64,000 nucleotides of DNA from a bacterium. Its GTDB lineage: Bacteria > Cyanobacteriota > Vampirovibrionia > Gastranaerophilales > Gastranaerophilaceae. A model generated the notes under the pieces. The model did no database searches, was not told the origin of the DNA, and saw only the letters and a program-made list of their open reading frames with translations. This document shows, piece by piece, positions 43,280 to 52,053 of this stretch (position 1 is the first letter of the stretch; every line of letters starts with the position of its first letter). A program made the translations under genes and the position numbers. The stretch spans positions 1 to 64,000 of the forward strand of contig JAGBXP010000006.1 in the NCBI GenBank assembly GCA_017629215.1. The letters run 5' to 3'.

Positions 43280-44041
43280 ATGCTACTTGTCGTTGATATT
43301 GGAAATACTAATATAACATTAGGAATTTTTAATAAAGAATACCTAATAGATACCTTGCGTTTAACTTCAGATAAAAATTTTACAGAAAAAGAATATGAAA
43401 TACTGTTAAAATCGTTATGCGAAAAATATAATATAAGCTCTTGCGTAATTGGTTCTGTTTTTGAAGAATTAAATTTAACTATTAAACAAGCTGTTGATAA
43501 TGTTTTTAATATAAATTCTTTATTGATATCAAAACATTCTAAATTTGGAATTGATATTTTATTAAAAAACCCAGAAACTGTTGGTATAGATAGAATAGCA
43601 AATGCTGTTTACGCAAAAGAAAATTATCAATTACCAGCAATTATAGTTGATATAGGAACTGCAATAACATTTGATGTTGTTTCAAAAGATAAAATATTCC
43701 TTGGTGGTGCAATTATGCCTGGTATAAATATGCAACTTGATGCATTGTCTAAAAATACGTCAAAGCTTCCAAAAATTGAGCCTAAATTTTCAGAAAAGGC
43801 TATTGGAAATTCAACTGAAAATGCAATATTATCTGGAGTTATGAGAGGAATTGCTTGTGCAGTAGAAGGATTAATAAAACAATGCGAAATAGAACTTTTT
43901 GATAAGGCAACTATTGTTGCTACTGGTGGACAATGTGAACTTGTAGCAGAATATTTATCCAGAAAATTTGATTTTGTAGACAAAGCTATAACCTTAAAAG
44001 GTCTAAAAATATTTTATGAGCTAAATAAGAAATTAAATTAA
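43280..44041 (+). CDS. coaX: Type III pantothenate kinase
   Basis: 253 residues. Phosphate-binding start LLVVDIGNTNITLGIFN, the segment VGIDRIANAVYAK, AIIVDIGTAITFDVVS, GGAIMPGINMQLDAL and VATGGQCELVAEYL. CoaX makes 4'-phosphopantothenate, the first step of CoA synthesis, and is not inhibited by CoA. It lies immediately after the WYL pair. Confidence 0.96.
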   Translation: MLLVVDIGNTNITLGIFNKEYLIDTLRLTSDKNFTEKEYEILLKSLCEKYNISSCVIGSVFEELNLTIKQAVDNVFNINSLLISKHSKFGIDILLKNPETVGIDRIANAVYAKENYQLPAIIVDIGTAITFDVVSKDKIFLGGAIMPGINMQLDALSKNTSKLPKIEPKFSEKAIGNSTENAILSGVMRGIACAVEGLIKQCEIELFDKATIVATGGQCELVAEYLSRKFDFVDKAITLKGLKIFYELNKKLN

Positions 44042-44110
44042 TATTTTCCATGTAAATTTATATTAACAATCAGCAAAAAAATACCCTAAAAAACTTTACA
44101 ATTTTTCCTA

Positions 44111-44140
44111 TTTACAATAGTATGTTATTATATTGATAAT
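44111..44140 (+). promoter_or_regulatory. Probable ftsZ promoter
   Basis: TTTACA (44111-44116), 17-18 bases, TGATAAT (44134-44140). TTTACAATTTTTCCTATTTACA just upstream repeats the -35-like word, so two overlapping promoters are possible. Confidence 0.5.
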
Positions 44141-44169
44141 AGTGTAGTTATGAAAAAAGAGGAAAAATC

Positions 44170-45375
44170 GTGGATAACATGGGACCAGATATTTATGGAA
44201 GACAAGGTGAAAGCTCAACTACTAATGATTTAGTATATGGTATGTTTTCATCTACAGATAGTGTAACTCAATCTACACCAGCACCTGCGCCAGGCATTAG
44301 TCCTGCAAAAATCAAAGTTGTTGGTGTTGGCGGTGGCGGTGGAAATGCTGTTAATCGAATGATTAAATCAGGTTTAACAGGTGTTGAATTCTGGTTAATG
44401 AACACTGATTTACAGATTTTAAATACATCAATTTGTAAGAATAAAATTCAACTTGGACCAAAACTAACAAATGGTCTTGGTGCAGGTGGAGAACCTCAAG
44501 TTGGAGAAAAAGCTGCTGAAGAAGCACAACAAGAAATTACACAAGCACTAGAAGGTGCTGATATGGTATTCGTTACAGCAGGTATGGGTGGTGGAACTGG
44601 AACAGGTGCAGCTCCTATTGTTGCTAAGATTGCTAAAGATTTAGGTATTTTAACAATTGGTGTTGTAACAAAACCATTCTCTTTTGAAGGTAAAAGAAGA
44701 GCAAACCAAGCTCAACAAGGTCTAGAAAAATTAAGAGAATCTGTTGATGCATTGATTGTTATTCCTAATGATAAATTATTAGATGTTGTAGATAGAAGAG
44801 TCTCTCTTCAAGAGTCTTTCATCGTAGTAGATGAAGTTTTATTAAGAGGTGTTCAAGGTATTTCAGATATCATCACAATTCCTGGTTTAATTAACGTAGA
44901 CTTTGCTGACGTTAAATCAGTAATGCAAGCTTCAGGTTCTGCATTAATGGGTATTGGTCGTGGTACTGGAGAAGGTAGAGCAGTTGAAGCAGCTAAAATT
45001 GCAATCAATTCTCAACTTCTTGAAACTTCAATCAATGGCGCAAGTGGTGTAATTGTTAATATTACAGGTGGACCTGATATGACATTACACGAAGTAACAG
45101 ATGCTACAAACATCATTAATGATGCAGTTCTTGACGATGCTAGAGTTATTATTGGAGCAGTTGTTGATGATAATATTCAAGGTGAAATTCAAATAACTGT
45201 TATTGCAACAGGTTTTGAATTACGTTCACAAATGCCAGTTGAAGAAAAGGTTGAAAACCGTTCAATTAGTGCAGCAGAATTCTTTAGTGGTGCATTTAAT
45301 TCAACAGCAGCACCAAAAGCTCCAACAATGTCTAATTTCTCAGAAATTCAGATACCTGACTTTTTAAGAAAATAA
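44170..45375 (+). CDS. ftsZ: Cell division protein FtsZ
   Basis: 401 residues from a GTG (AAGAGGAAAA ahead). [19 protein letters not shown], the tubulin signature [19 protein letters not shown], and [21 protein letters not shown]-terminal peptide [10 protein letters not shown] for FtsA/SepF binding. It polymerises into the division ring. The N-terminal ~45 residues are longer than in most bacteria. Alone in its operon, with no ftsA/ftsQ beside it. Confidence 0.98.
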   Translation: MDNMGPDIYGRQGESSTTNDLVYGMFSSTDSVTQSTPAPAPGISPAKIKVVGVGGGGGNAVNRMIKSGLTGVEFWLMNTDLQILNTSICKNKIQLGPKLTNGLGAGGEPQVGEKAAEEAQQEITQALEGADMVFVTAGMGGGTGTGAAPIVAKIAKDLGILTIGVVTKPFSFEGKRRANQAQQGLEKLRESVDALIVIPNDKLLDVVDRRVSLQESFIVVDEVLLRGVQGISDIITIPGLINVDFADVKSVMQASGSALMGIGRGTGEGRAVEAAKIAINSQLLETSINGASGVIVNITGGPDMTLHEVTDATNIINDAVLDDARVIIGAVVDDNIQGEIQITVIATGFELRSQMPVEEKVENRSISAAEFFSGAFNSTAAPKAPTMSNFSEIQIPDFLRK

Positions 45376-45390
45376 ACATAGCTTTATAAT

Positions 45391-45428
45391 AAAAAATAGG
45401 ATGACTACTTTTGTCATCCTATTTTTTT
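45391..45428. terminator. Bidirectional terminator between ftsZ and the disulfide reductase
   Basis: AAAAAATAGGATGAC, a loop, GTCATCCTATTTTTTT: a long perfect stem with A- and T-runs on opposite sides, serving both convergent genes. Confidence 0.92.
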
Positions 45429-45439
45429 GTAGTGAAAAC

Positions 45440-46789
45440 CTATGATAGTTTAGATTTAAGCATTCTTGCTCCTGAATGAAGAATATCAACGCTTGTTGAA
45501 AATGGAGGAGCATAAGTGAAATCAACGTCTAATAAGTTTTCAACAGTTACTCGATTTGAAAGTCCTATTGAAATACTGTTAATTTTTTTATCTGCATCTC
45601 CACAACCTATAGCTTGTGCGCCAAGTATTCTATGCGAACGTCTATCAGCAACAAGTTTAAGTGTGATATTTTCTACTTCAGGCATGTAGCCTGCTTTATC
45701 TTTTTTTGTTATAACAACTGAAACAGTATCATAACCTAATTTTTGAGCAAATTTTTCACTTAACCCTGTCATTGAGATAGTTAAATCCAAGTATCTAGTT
45801 ACAGCAGAGCCTAAAATTCCTTCAAAATCTTCTGTGCCACCACAGAGATTAACAGCAGCGACTCGCCCTTCTTTGTTAGCTGTAGAACCAAGAGGAATCC
45901 ACACTGGTGAGTTAGAGATTATGTTTATTTTTTCTGTACAATCTCCACAAGCATAGATATCAGGAATACTTGTTTCCATTCGGCTATTAACTTTTATAGC
46001 TCCAGTTATTCCCAGTGCAATCCCTGCTTCTTCTGCAATATCAACCACTGGTCTTACTCCTGCTGAGATAACAACCATTTCTGTTTCAAAGCCTGAGCCT
46101 TTTGCTGTTAATACCCCTTTTATAGTTTCTTCTCCTAAAAATTCGCTTACAATATCGTCTGTTATAAGCTTTACCCTATTATCACAATTTTCTAATATGT
46201 AGGTTTGAATAAGTGAAGATATATCTTCGTCAAAAACTGAAAGTATATATGGCGTTTTTTCTATCAATGTAACTTTTTTTCCGTTTTTAACAAATGCTTC
46301 TAGAAGCTCAATACTTATATATCCACCACCAATTATAGTTATATTTTCAACCTCATTCATAGTTTGTTTTATTGCAATACCATCTTCTAAAGTTCTTAGT
46401 GTGTAGATATTTTTAAGATTAATATTAGGAAAATCCGACATTCTAGGAGCCGATCCAGTAGCAATAACTAATTTATCGTATTCAACAAAACTAAGCTTTT
46501 CTGTATTCAAATCTTTGACTATAATTTTTTTATCGATTGGTAAAATTTTTATAACTCTGTTCAATAGATGAATATGTATATTATTTTTTTCAAATTCATC
46601 AACAGATCGTATAATTAATTTTTGCCAATCTTCGAAATTACCCTCAATATAATAAGGTAATCCACAGGCTGAATATGAAACATGGGTATCTTGAGTGTAG
46701 ATATCAATTTCAGCATCTGGTAACATTCTTCTTGATTTAGCAGCTGCTTTTGCACCTGCAGCAACACCACCGATTATAACAATTTTCAT
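45440..46789 (-). CDS. CoA-disulfide reductase / NAD(P)H oxidase family flavoprotein
   Basis: 449 residues. FAD motif MKIVIIGGVAAGAKAAAKSR; single redox Cys in YSACGLPYYIEG (about residue 43), as in CoADR and Nox; NAD motif ITIIGGGYISIELLEAFV; then PDIYACGDCTEKINI and the dimerisation domain ending FSTSVDILHSGARML. It reduces CoA disulfide (or oxygen) with NAD(P)H, a thiol-redox role. The two functions cannot be separated by eye. No rhodanese domain is fused. Confidence 0.88.
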   Translation of the reverse strand: MKIVIIGGVAAGAKAAAKSRRMLPDAEIDIYTQDTHVSYSACGLPYYIEGNFEDWQKLIIRSVDEFEKNNIHIHLLNRVIKILPIDKKIIVKDLNTEKLSFVEYDKLVIATGSAPRMSDFPNINLKNIYTLRTLEDGIAIKQTMNEVENITIIGGGYISIELLEAFVKNGKKVTLIEKTPYILSVFDEDISSLIQTYILENCDNRVKLITDDIVSEFLGEETIKGVLTAKGSGFETEMVVISAGVRPVVDIAEEAGIALGITGAIKVNSRMETSIPDIYACGDCTEKINIISNSPVWIPLGSTANKEGRVAAVNLCGGTEDFEGILGSAVTRYLDLTISMTGLSEKFAQKLGYDTVSVVITKKDKAGYMPEVENITLKLVADRRSHRILGAQAIGCGDADKKINSISIGLSNRVTVENLLDVDFTYAPPFSTSVDILHSGARMLKSKLS

Positions 46790-46934
46790 AACTTGATTGT
46801 TTAATCTTTGATGATTTAATTCAATTAGACAAGTTGGGAAGATTCATTATAAAAATCTCATATATTTATAGGATGTTAGATTTTAAAAAAGTTATATGAT
46901 ATGGTTAGGAGATTATCAACTTGGGGATAAAAAA

Positions 46935-47135
46935 ATGTTAAACACATTAACGCAGCCAGTTACACCAATTTCGGATTCAATAACAAAAAACTGGACAGAA
47001 CAAGCTTTAGAATGTTATCAACTTAATGGGAATTGCTCAGAATGTTCAATTATGAAGGGACATTATTCATTTGAATGTCAAATGCCAAAAATTGTTGAAA
47101 TTTTAAAATTAACAGTTGGTGAGCCAAAAATTTAG
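46935..47135 (+). CDS. Small Cys-rich protein with CxxC motif
   Basis: 66 residues from the ATG at 46935 (GGGGATA ahead); the frame is open from 46896 but without a ribosome site. WTEQALECYQLNGNCSECSI, then KGHYSFECQMPKIVEIL: Cys at 27, 34, 37 and 48. I recall similar small proteins (W-T-E-x-A-x-x-C-Y then C-x-x-C then C-x-M) in gut bacteria, unverified; they may bind metal or an Fe-S cluster. Followed by the repeated 3' module. Confidence 0.65.
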   Translation: MLNTLTQPVTPISDSITKNWTEQALECYQLNGNCSECSIMKGHYSFECQMPKIVEILKLTVGEPKI

Positions 47136-47215
47136 ATATAGTTTGATTAAAAAGTTGGTCGTGAGTCTGTTCGTAATTTTAGGTTGGTTTTTAACCTGAA
47201 AGGATAAACAATAGG

Positions 47216-47239
47216 GTATAGGTTTGGTGAAATCTAACA
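47216..47239 (+). repeat. GTAGG stem-loop element, degenerate copy 3
   Basis: GTATAGGTTTGGTGAAATCT then AACA, matching the elements at 414 and 33388 with two inserted bases and a few changes. A separate AGGTT/AACCT hairpin lies just upstream near 47184. Confidence 0.4.
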
Positions 47240-47285
47240 AAAATAAATAAAATATAGCTTGTTTTATAAGATTGAAAGAAACAGT

Positions 47286-47313
47286 CTGCTGGGATTTTTT
47301 ATCCTAGCAGATT
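47286..47313 (+). terminator. Repeated terminator, copy 3
   Basis: CTGCTGGGAT, loop, ATCCTAGCAG, then ATTTTGATTTGAATTAG. Same shape and same downstream bases as 461 and 33449. Confidence 0.8.
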
Positions 47314-47350
47314 TTGATTTGAATTAGTTTTATGCAATGTTTTACTTTTT

Positions 47351-47380
47351 TGGATTGCTTCGCTTCGCTCGCAAAGACGG
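47351..47380. repeat. GGATTGCTTCG palindromic-type repeat, copy 2
   Basis: GGATTGCTTCGCTTCGCTCG followed by CAAAGACGG; matches 529-557. Placed after the repeated terminator and before the stop of the convergent permease gene. Confidence 0.65.
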
Positions 47381-47423
47381 AAAAATCACAGTTGCAAAAA
47401 CTGAAATATATTAAGTAATTATT

Positions 47424-48230
47424 TTAACCTTCTTTGCCAATACCTTCTTGGGTGTTGATTAAATATTTTTTACCAATTAAAAATATACTTAGTACAGGGA
47501 TTAAACAAATACATGAACATGCCATTAGCTCTGACCATAAAGTGATTTCCCTAAACGAACCTTTAAAAACAGCTAGTCCTACTGCTAGAGTCCTCATTGA
47601 ATCTGTATTTGTAACAATTAGTGGCCACATAAAACTATTCCAAGATGTAATAAATGTAAATATCCCGAGTGTTGCAATAGCAGGTGTAGCCATTGGTATT
47701 GCGATTTTATAAAACACTTGCCAAGTATTACATCCATCAAGTTTAGAAGCTTCTTCCAATTCTTGAGAAAAATTTTGAAAATATTGTTTCATTAAAAAGA
47801 CTCCAAAACCACCAAATATTCCTGGAATAATTAAAGCCTCATAGCTATTTATCCAACCCAACTTACTCATTAAATAGAATAAAGGAACAATATTTACCTG
47901 AGGGGGAACCATCATTGTAAGTATTATAATGAAAAATAAAAAATCAGAACCTTTGAATTTTACCTTAGCAAATCCATAACCTGCTAGAGTTGAAATAAAG
48001 ATTTGTCCAAGTGTTGTTAATGTAGCAACTATCAAGCTATTCAAAAAATATTTGATAACTGGAATGGAATTAAATACATTTTTATATGCACAAAATGATA
48101 AGTTTATATTTTTATAATCAATAAAAATACTCTCATTTCCGTTTAAGGAGATAAGAAACATTATAAAAAATGGCAAAATCATGGAAATAGCCATTAGTAT
48201 TAAAATAAAATATAAAAGAATTCTTTTCAT
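47424..48230 (-). CDS. Carbohydrate ABC transporter permease (MalG-like)
   Basis: 268 residues, six membrane helices. The EAA loop LEEASKLDGCNTWQVFYKIA then IPMATPAIATLGIFTF is the typical contact to the ATPase. Sequence resembles the second permease (UgpE/MalG) of sugar importers. No partner permease, binding protein or ATPase is nearby, so partners are elsewhere or lost. It is 17 bases downstream of the next gene and may share its transcript. Confidence 0.88.
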   Translation of the reverse strand: MKRILLYFILILMAISMILPFFIMFLISLNGNESIFIDYKNINLSFCAYKNVFNSIPVIKYFLNSLIVATLTTLGQIFISTLAGYGFAKVKFKGSDFLFFIIILTMMVPPQVNIVPLFYLMSKLGWINSYEALIIPGIFGGFGVFLMKQYFQNFSQELEEASKLDGCNTWQVFYKIAIPMATPAIATLGIFTFITSWNSFMWPLIVTNTDSMRTLAVGLAVFKGSFREITLWSELMACSCICLIPVLSIFLIGKKYLINTQEGIGKEG

Positions 48231-48247
48231 AAAATAAATAATTGCTA

Positions 48248-48994
48248 TTAACTTTTATGATCTTTAATAAATGTTAAAAGAGCATCAATTTTTTGTCTTA
48301 AAATTTCGTTTTCTTCTTTCAAACGAGTATTTTCAACCCTAATATCATAGCTTTCTTTTTCAAGCGTCATATTAGGAACTTCATTTGGGTTAAGTGAAAA
48401 TCTTTTTCCTGCTTCTTCTTTCATAAATATAATACTTTTCACATCCATTTCTCTAACAAAACCCATTTGAACCATCAACTCAGCAATAAAAATATGTTTT
48501 CCAGCTTCGTTCATTTCTTGTTGCTTATTTAATACTTCATCAAGTTGTTCAATTGTCATTTTACCAGCACGTATAAAATACTCACCTGTTCTATATTTAC
48601 TAGCAATAAATCCTGCAATAGCTGCTATTAGATTTGGAACATCTTTTGAGAAAAAACCTGATGTTTTACAGAAAGTAAAAGCTTTTGATACTTCTTCCAT
48701 TGTGAAATTATTTTCAATAGCTATTTCGATTAAAGACATGCCTTTTGAGCAACAGTTTAAAAAAGAATATATGCTTTCATCAAAATTTGATTCTTTAGTT
48801 AAAAGCTCTGTTTGACCAAGCTCAGATAATTCTGGTTTATAAATATGGAATAATTCGCCTTCTCCAACATCTAAAAATTCGTTACTTAAATATGTATTCA
48901 AATCTTTAGATAAATTTAAGAAAATTGTTTGTTTAATCCAAAGAGGAAACCCTAACATTTTTTCCATAAATTCAATAAACAAGCTCTTACTCAT
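48248..48994 (-). CDS. Unknown protein with MshEN/GspE-N-like segment and coiled coil
   Basis: 248 residues. The middle GEYFIRAGKMTIEQLDEVLN followed by KQQEMNEAGKHIFIAELMVQ and MGFVREMDVKSI (about 135-185) follows the pattern of the MshEN/GspE N-terminal domain (G-x-I-T-x-x-Q-L...Q...G-x-x-L-x-x-G), which binds cyclic di-GMP or partners. The last ~40 residues are a coiled coil. Divergent from flaG, so a link to motility signalling is possible. No ATPase domain. Confidence 0.5.
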   Translation of the reverse strand: MSKSLFIEFMEKMLGFPLWIKQTIFLNLSKDLNTYLSNEFLDVGEGELFHIYKPELSELGQTELLTKESNFDESIYSFLNCCSKGMSLIEIAIENNFTMEEVSKAFTFCKTSGFFSKDVPNLIAAIAGFIASKYRTGEYFIRAGKMTIEQLDEVLNKQQEMNEAGKHIFIAELMVQMGFVREMDVKSIIFMKEEAGKRFSLNPNEVPNMTLEKESYDIRVENTRLKEENEILRQKIDALLTFIKDHKS

Positions 48995-49080
48995 AAATAA
49001 TTCCTTCTTTTATATGATAACCTTAATTTTATTATATCATAAGATATAATTAGAGAACATTTGTAAAGGATTTTTTATAT

Positions 49081-49530
49081 ATGGGCATGGATGGATTATC
49101 AATGGCAAACACAGGAGCTCTTAAAGAGTCTACTTCTGCTGATTTTACTAACCGTGCAGAGCAAGCAATTCAAATAGATAGAGCAAATGATTCAAAACAA
49201 GTACAGACAATGAGTACAAACCCTCGTATTAAAGAAAAAGAAGAGGATGAAGAAAGCAAAAAGCAGCAACAACAACAAAAAAAATCTGATGATATAGAGG
49301 ATGAATATTTACCAACCGATAAGGAATCCCTTGAAGAAGATTTTGATGTTGAAGAAATTGAAAACCCAAATAAAGATTTTTATGTAAAATTAAATGCAAA
49401 AGATGATATAATAGAATTATATGATAGCTCTTCTGATAGATTAATCGAAACAATATCTGGAAATGAGCTTTCAGAATTAGTAAAAAAACTAAACTTGGCA
49501 TCTGGCATATTTGTAAATAAGAAGGTGTAA
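49081..49530 (+). CDS. flaG: FlaG-family flagellar protein
   Basis: 149 residues. The N-terminal ~95 are low complexity, rich in Glu, Lys and Gln. The C-terminal ~55 (KDFYVKLNAKDDIIELYDSS, SDRLIETISGNELSELVKKL, then ASGIFVNKKV) match FlaG, where the form is G-x-x-I-R-x-I-P-x-E...G-x-F-V-D-x-K-V. FlaG influences filament length. It is directly followed by fliS, the normal gene order, but fliD is missing between them. Confidence 0.72.
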   Translation: MGMDGLSMANTGALKESTSADFTNRAEQAIQIDRANDSKQVQTMSTNPRIKEKEEDEESKKQQQQQKKSDDIEDEYLPTDKESLEEDFDVEEIENPNKDFYVKLNAKDDIIELYDSSSDRLIETISGNELSELVKKLNLASGIFVNKKV

Positions 49531-49531
49531 A

Positions 49532-49987
49532 TTGGCAAATCCTTATAATAGATATATTAAACAATACCAAACTAATAATATTACAACGGCAACACCAGAG
49601 AAGCTTATGATAATGCTATTTGATGGAGCTGTTCAGTTTCTACAAAAAGCTAAGGTTGCTATAGAGGAAAAGAATTTACAAGAACGAGCTAATAACATCG
49701 AAGCAACAAGGAAAATTCTTAGAGAACTTATGCGTACTATTGATTTAGAAAATGGAAATGATGTATCAAAATCCCTATTTAGATTATACAATCGAATGGT
49801 TATGAAATTAATAAAAGCAAATGTTTCTCGGGATATTAATTTAATTGATGAAGTAATTACAGATTTAGTTAATATAAGATGGGGTTTTCAAAAAGCTATC
49901 GAAATCCAATCAGGGATTACAACTGTTGAGAATGTCATGCAGGAACGTAATGATATAATGGATAAAGGTGAAGATAATGCAGGATGA
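49532..49987 (+). CDS. fliS: Flagellin chaperone FliS
   Basis: 151 residues from a TTG (AAGAAGGTG ahead). NPYNRYIKQYQTNNITTATP and EKLMIMLFDGAVQFLQKAKV are the FliS signature; LVNIRWGFQKAIEIQSGI closes the helical bundle. The C-terminal ~20 residues exceed the usual length. It binds flagellin and prevents early polymerisation. Confidence 0.94.
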   Translation: MANPYNRYIKQYQTNNITTATPEKLMIMLFDGAVQFLQKAKVAIEEKNLQERANNIEATRKILRELMRTIDLENGNDVSKSLFRLYNRMVMKLIKANVSRDINLIDEVITDLVNIRWGFQKAIEIQSGITTVENVMQERNDIMDKGEDNAG

Positions 49988-50351
49988 TAAACAGTTTGAA
50001 CAATTAATATTACAGTATACTCAACTCAAGAACGGTGCTATAGATATCCGTAAAATGATTGAAAATGAAGACTTTGACAGTGCTTTGACAATGGTTAAGT
50101 TAAGAGAAGAAGTCTTTTTAAGCTGTAAATGCATGCGTAAATACCTTGAATTAACACCTGAACAAGAAAAAAATTTGAATGAGTTATTAGAAGAACTTAG
50201 AGAGCTTGAATTAGAAAATATAAGAATGTTATCAAAAAGAATGGATGATGTTAAATTTGAGCTAAGAAAAACCCAAAAAACTGAAAAAATACAGCATGCT
50301 TATGATTTTAACGAAAATCAGAGTGGAAATTTTATAAATGTAGAAGAGTAA
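49977..50351 (+). CDS. FliT-like flagellar chaperone
   Basis: 124 residues from the ATG at 49977 (AAAGGTGAAG ahead), overlapping fliS by 11 bases. Helical, with FEQLILQYTQLKNGAIDIRK and LREEVFLSCKCMRKYLELTP, EQEKNLNELLEELRELELEN: a FliT-like antiparallel coiled coil. Position after fliS supports this. FliT normally binds FliD. Similarity is weak, so no symbol is given. Confidence 0.55.
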   Translation: MQDDKQFEQLILQYTQLKNGAIDIRKMIENEDFDSALTMVKLREEVFLSCKCMRKYLELTPEQEKNLNELLEELRELELENIRMLSKRMDDVKFELRKTQKTEKIQHAYDFNENQSGNFINVEE

Positions 50352-50526
50352 TAAAGGCTTGTAGTGCAAGTGTTTGAGGCGCTTTTTAGGAAGTGCTATT
50401 GTTGTATGTTTTATAATTTTATAGCTATAAGTCAATTAGTAAAGGTATTTCAACTAAAAAAAGTACTTGCATTATTGATTTTTATTAGTATAATTAATTT
50501 TGTAGAAATGAGAAAGGAGTTTTATC

Positions 50527-50805
50527 ATGAACAAAGAAGAATTAGTACAAGAAATTTCAAAAAAAGCTAAAGTTACTCAAAAAGAAGCTAACGAAGTATT
50601 ATCAGCTTTAATCGAAACAGTTGAAAAAACAGTTTCTAAAGGTAAAAAAGTTACTTTAGTTGGTTTTGGTACTTTCGAACCACGTAAGAGAGCTGCTAGA
50701 AATGGTAGAAACCCTCAAACTGGTAAAGAAATTAAAATCCCAGCTAAAACAGTTCCTGTATTCTCAGCTGGTAAAAAATTCAAAGAAGTTGTTAACGGAA
50801 AATAG
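50527..50805 (+). CDS. hup: HU-family DNA-binding protein
   Basis: 92 residues. MNKEELVQEISKKAKVTQKE, then VTLVGFGTFEPRKRAARNGR with NPQTGKEIKIPAKTVPVF is the HU arm. It bends and packs DNA. AGAAAGGAG precedes the ATG. Confidence 0.96.
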   Translation: MNKEELVQEISKKAKVTQKEANEVLSALIETVEKTVSKGKKVTLVGFGTFEPRKRAARNGRNPQTGKEIKIPAKTVPVFSAGKKFKEVVNGK

Positions 50806-50829
50806 TTAATACTTTAATGAAAAGTTTGG

Positions 50830-50864
50830 ACAAGCGATGTTTTTTTGACATCGCTTGTTTTTTT
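50830..50864 (+). terminator. Terminator of hup
   Basis: ACAAGCGATGT, TTTTTTG, ACATCGCTTGT, then TTTTTTT. Very strong. Confidence 0.92.
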
Positions 50865-50888
50865 ATTTTTGCGATATAATCAATGATT

Positions 50889-51941
50889 ATGGGATTAGGA
50901 ATAAGAAAAAATCGTAAAATTACTCTTTCAGACATGGAGCCACATGTTCATAGTTTTTTACCTCATGAAAACAAAGTCAATAAGATTTATAATTGGCTTT
51001 CTTCTTGGATTAAATTATCTTTAGAATGTGGGAAAATATCACCTTATGATTTATTACCAACAAAAGCTGATTTAGCATGCCATATAAGTGTTAGTCAAGG
51101 TACTGTTCAAAGTGTTTACAGGCTTTTAGAAGATGCAGGCTTTGTTGAATCAAAACAACGCCTGGGAACATATATAAAGGATCCACGTTTAAAGAAATCA
51201 CTCGATAAGCTAACTTCTAAACGTGAACTTGCAATCGAAGTAATAAAAAAACATATATTAGAAAATGGATATCAAATTGGAGATAGAATTACCTCTGCAA
51301 GAAGCATCGCTCGGAAAACTGGTTTGCCCAATTCAACTGTAAGATTTGCAATAACTAGCTTAATGACTTCTGGTATACTTTATAAAAAACAAAACATATT
51401 TATTCTTAAAAGCATAGATTTTTCATGCCAAAATATTGAATTAAAAACTCTTGTAGAAAAAGTAGCAGACTCTATGCAACAATATATCAAAGAGGAGCTT
51501 GAACCTGGAGAAAAATTGCCGTCAAGCGTGGTTTTAAAAGAAAAATTCAATGTGAGCTTAAAAACAATTCACGATGCGATAAAAATTTTATCTAAAGAAG
51601 GTCTTTTATACTCAAGAAGGGGACAATACGGTACAATTGTTTTGGGAGATCATAATAGGACAAAAGAAGATTATTACTACGAAAAGATAGAGAAAAATAT
51701 AAGACAGTATATTATTGAAACCTGTCAGATTGGCGATAAACTGCCTTCTATCAAGGAGTTTGCCCAAATGTATAAAACTAGCGAGAAAACTGTAAAAAAA
51801 TCTTTAAACAATTTGTCTGAAGAAGGCTATTTAACATTTACACGAGGTCGTTATGGTGGGACATTTGTAATGGACATTCCGCAACCAACAGCAGAAGCAT
51901 ATAAATGGTTAGCATTAAATTCGGATTACAAACTTGATTAA
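50889..51941 (+). CDS. Regulator with four tandem GntR-type winged helices
   Basis: 350 residues from the ATG at 50889 (ATG at 50883 also possible). Counting from 50889, four units of one pattern follow: about 30-95 (LLPTKADLACHISVSQGTVQ), 110-168 (RITSARSIARKTGLPNSTVR), 186-252 (KLPSSVVLKEKFNVSLKTIH) and 264-328 (KLPSIKEFAQMYKTSEKTVK). Each has the GntR features G-x-x-L-P-S, HTH, then L-x-x-x-G-x-x-x-x-x-x-x-G wing. Units 3 and 4 are closest to the canonical form. No effector-binding domain is present. TATAAT at 50875-50880 is only 8 bases from the ATG at 50889 and no ribosome site is visible, so the mRNA may be leaderless. Confidence 0.82.
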   Translation: MGLGIRKNRKITLSDMEPHVHSFLPHENKVNKIYNWLSSWIKLSLECGKISPYDLLPTKADLACHISVSQGTVQSVYRLLEDAGFVESKQRLGTYIKDPRLKKSLDKLTSKRELAIEVIKKHILENGYQIGDRITSARSIARKTGLPNSTVRFAITSLMTSGILYKKQNIFILKSIDFSCQNIELKTLVEKVADSMQQYIKEELEPGEKLPSSVVLKEKFNVSLKTIHDAIKILSKEGLLYSRRGQYGTIVLGDHNRTKEDYYYEKIEKNIRQYIIETCQIGDKLPSIKEFAQMYKTSEKTVKKSLNNLSEEGYLTFTRGRYGGTFVMDIPQPTAEAYKWLALNSDYKLD

Positions 51942-52053
51942 TAAATTATAAATTAAGATATTAATATTTATACTAAAACAATAATAACTACTTGAAAAAT
52001 AGTTAAGTCGTGCTATTATAGGACATGTAGAACATATATAAGGAGACATAGTC

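Noticed and set aside
50364-50570. 68-codon frame between fliT-like gene and hup
   Set aside because: It overlaps the hup start and reads as AT-rich hydrophobic filler without a ribosome site.
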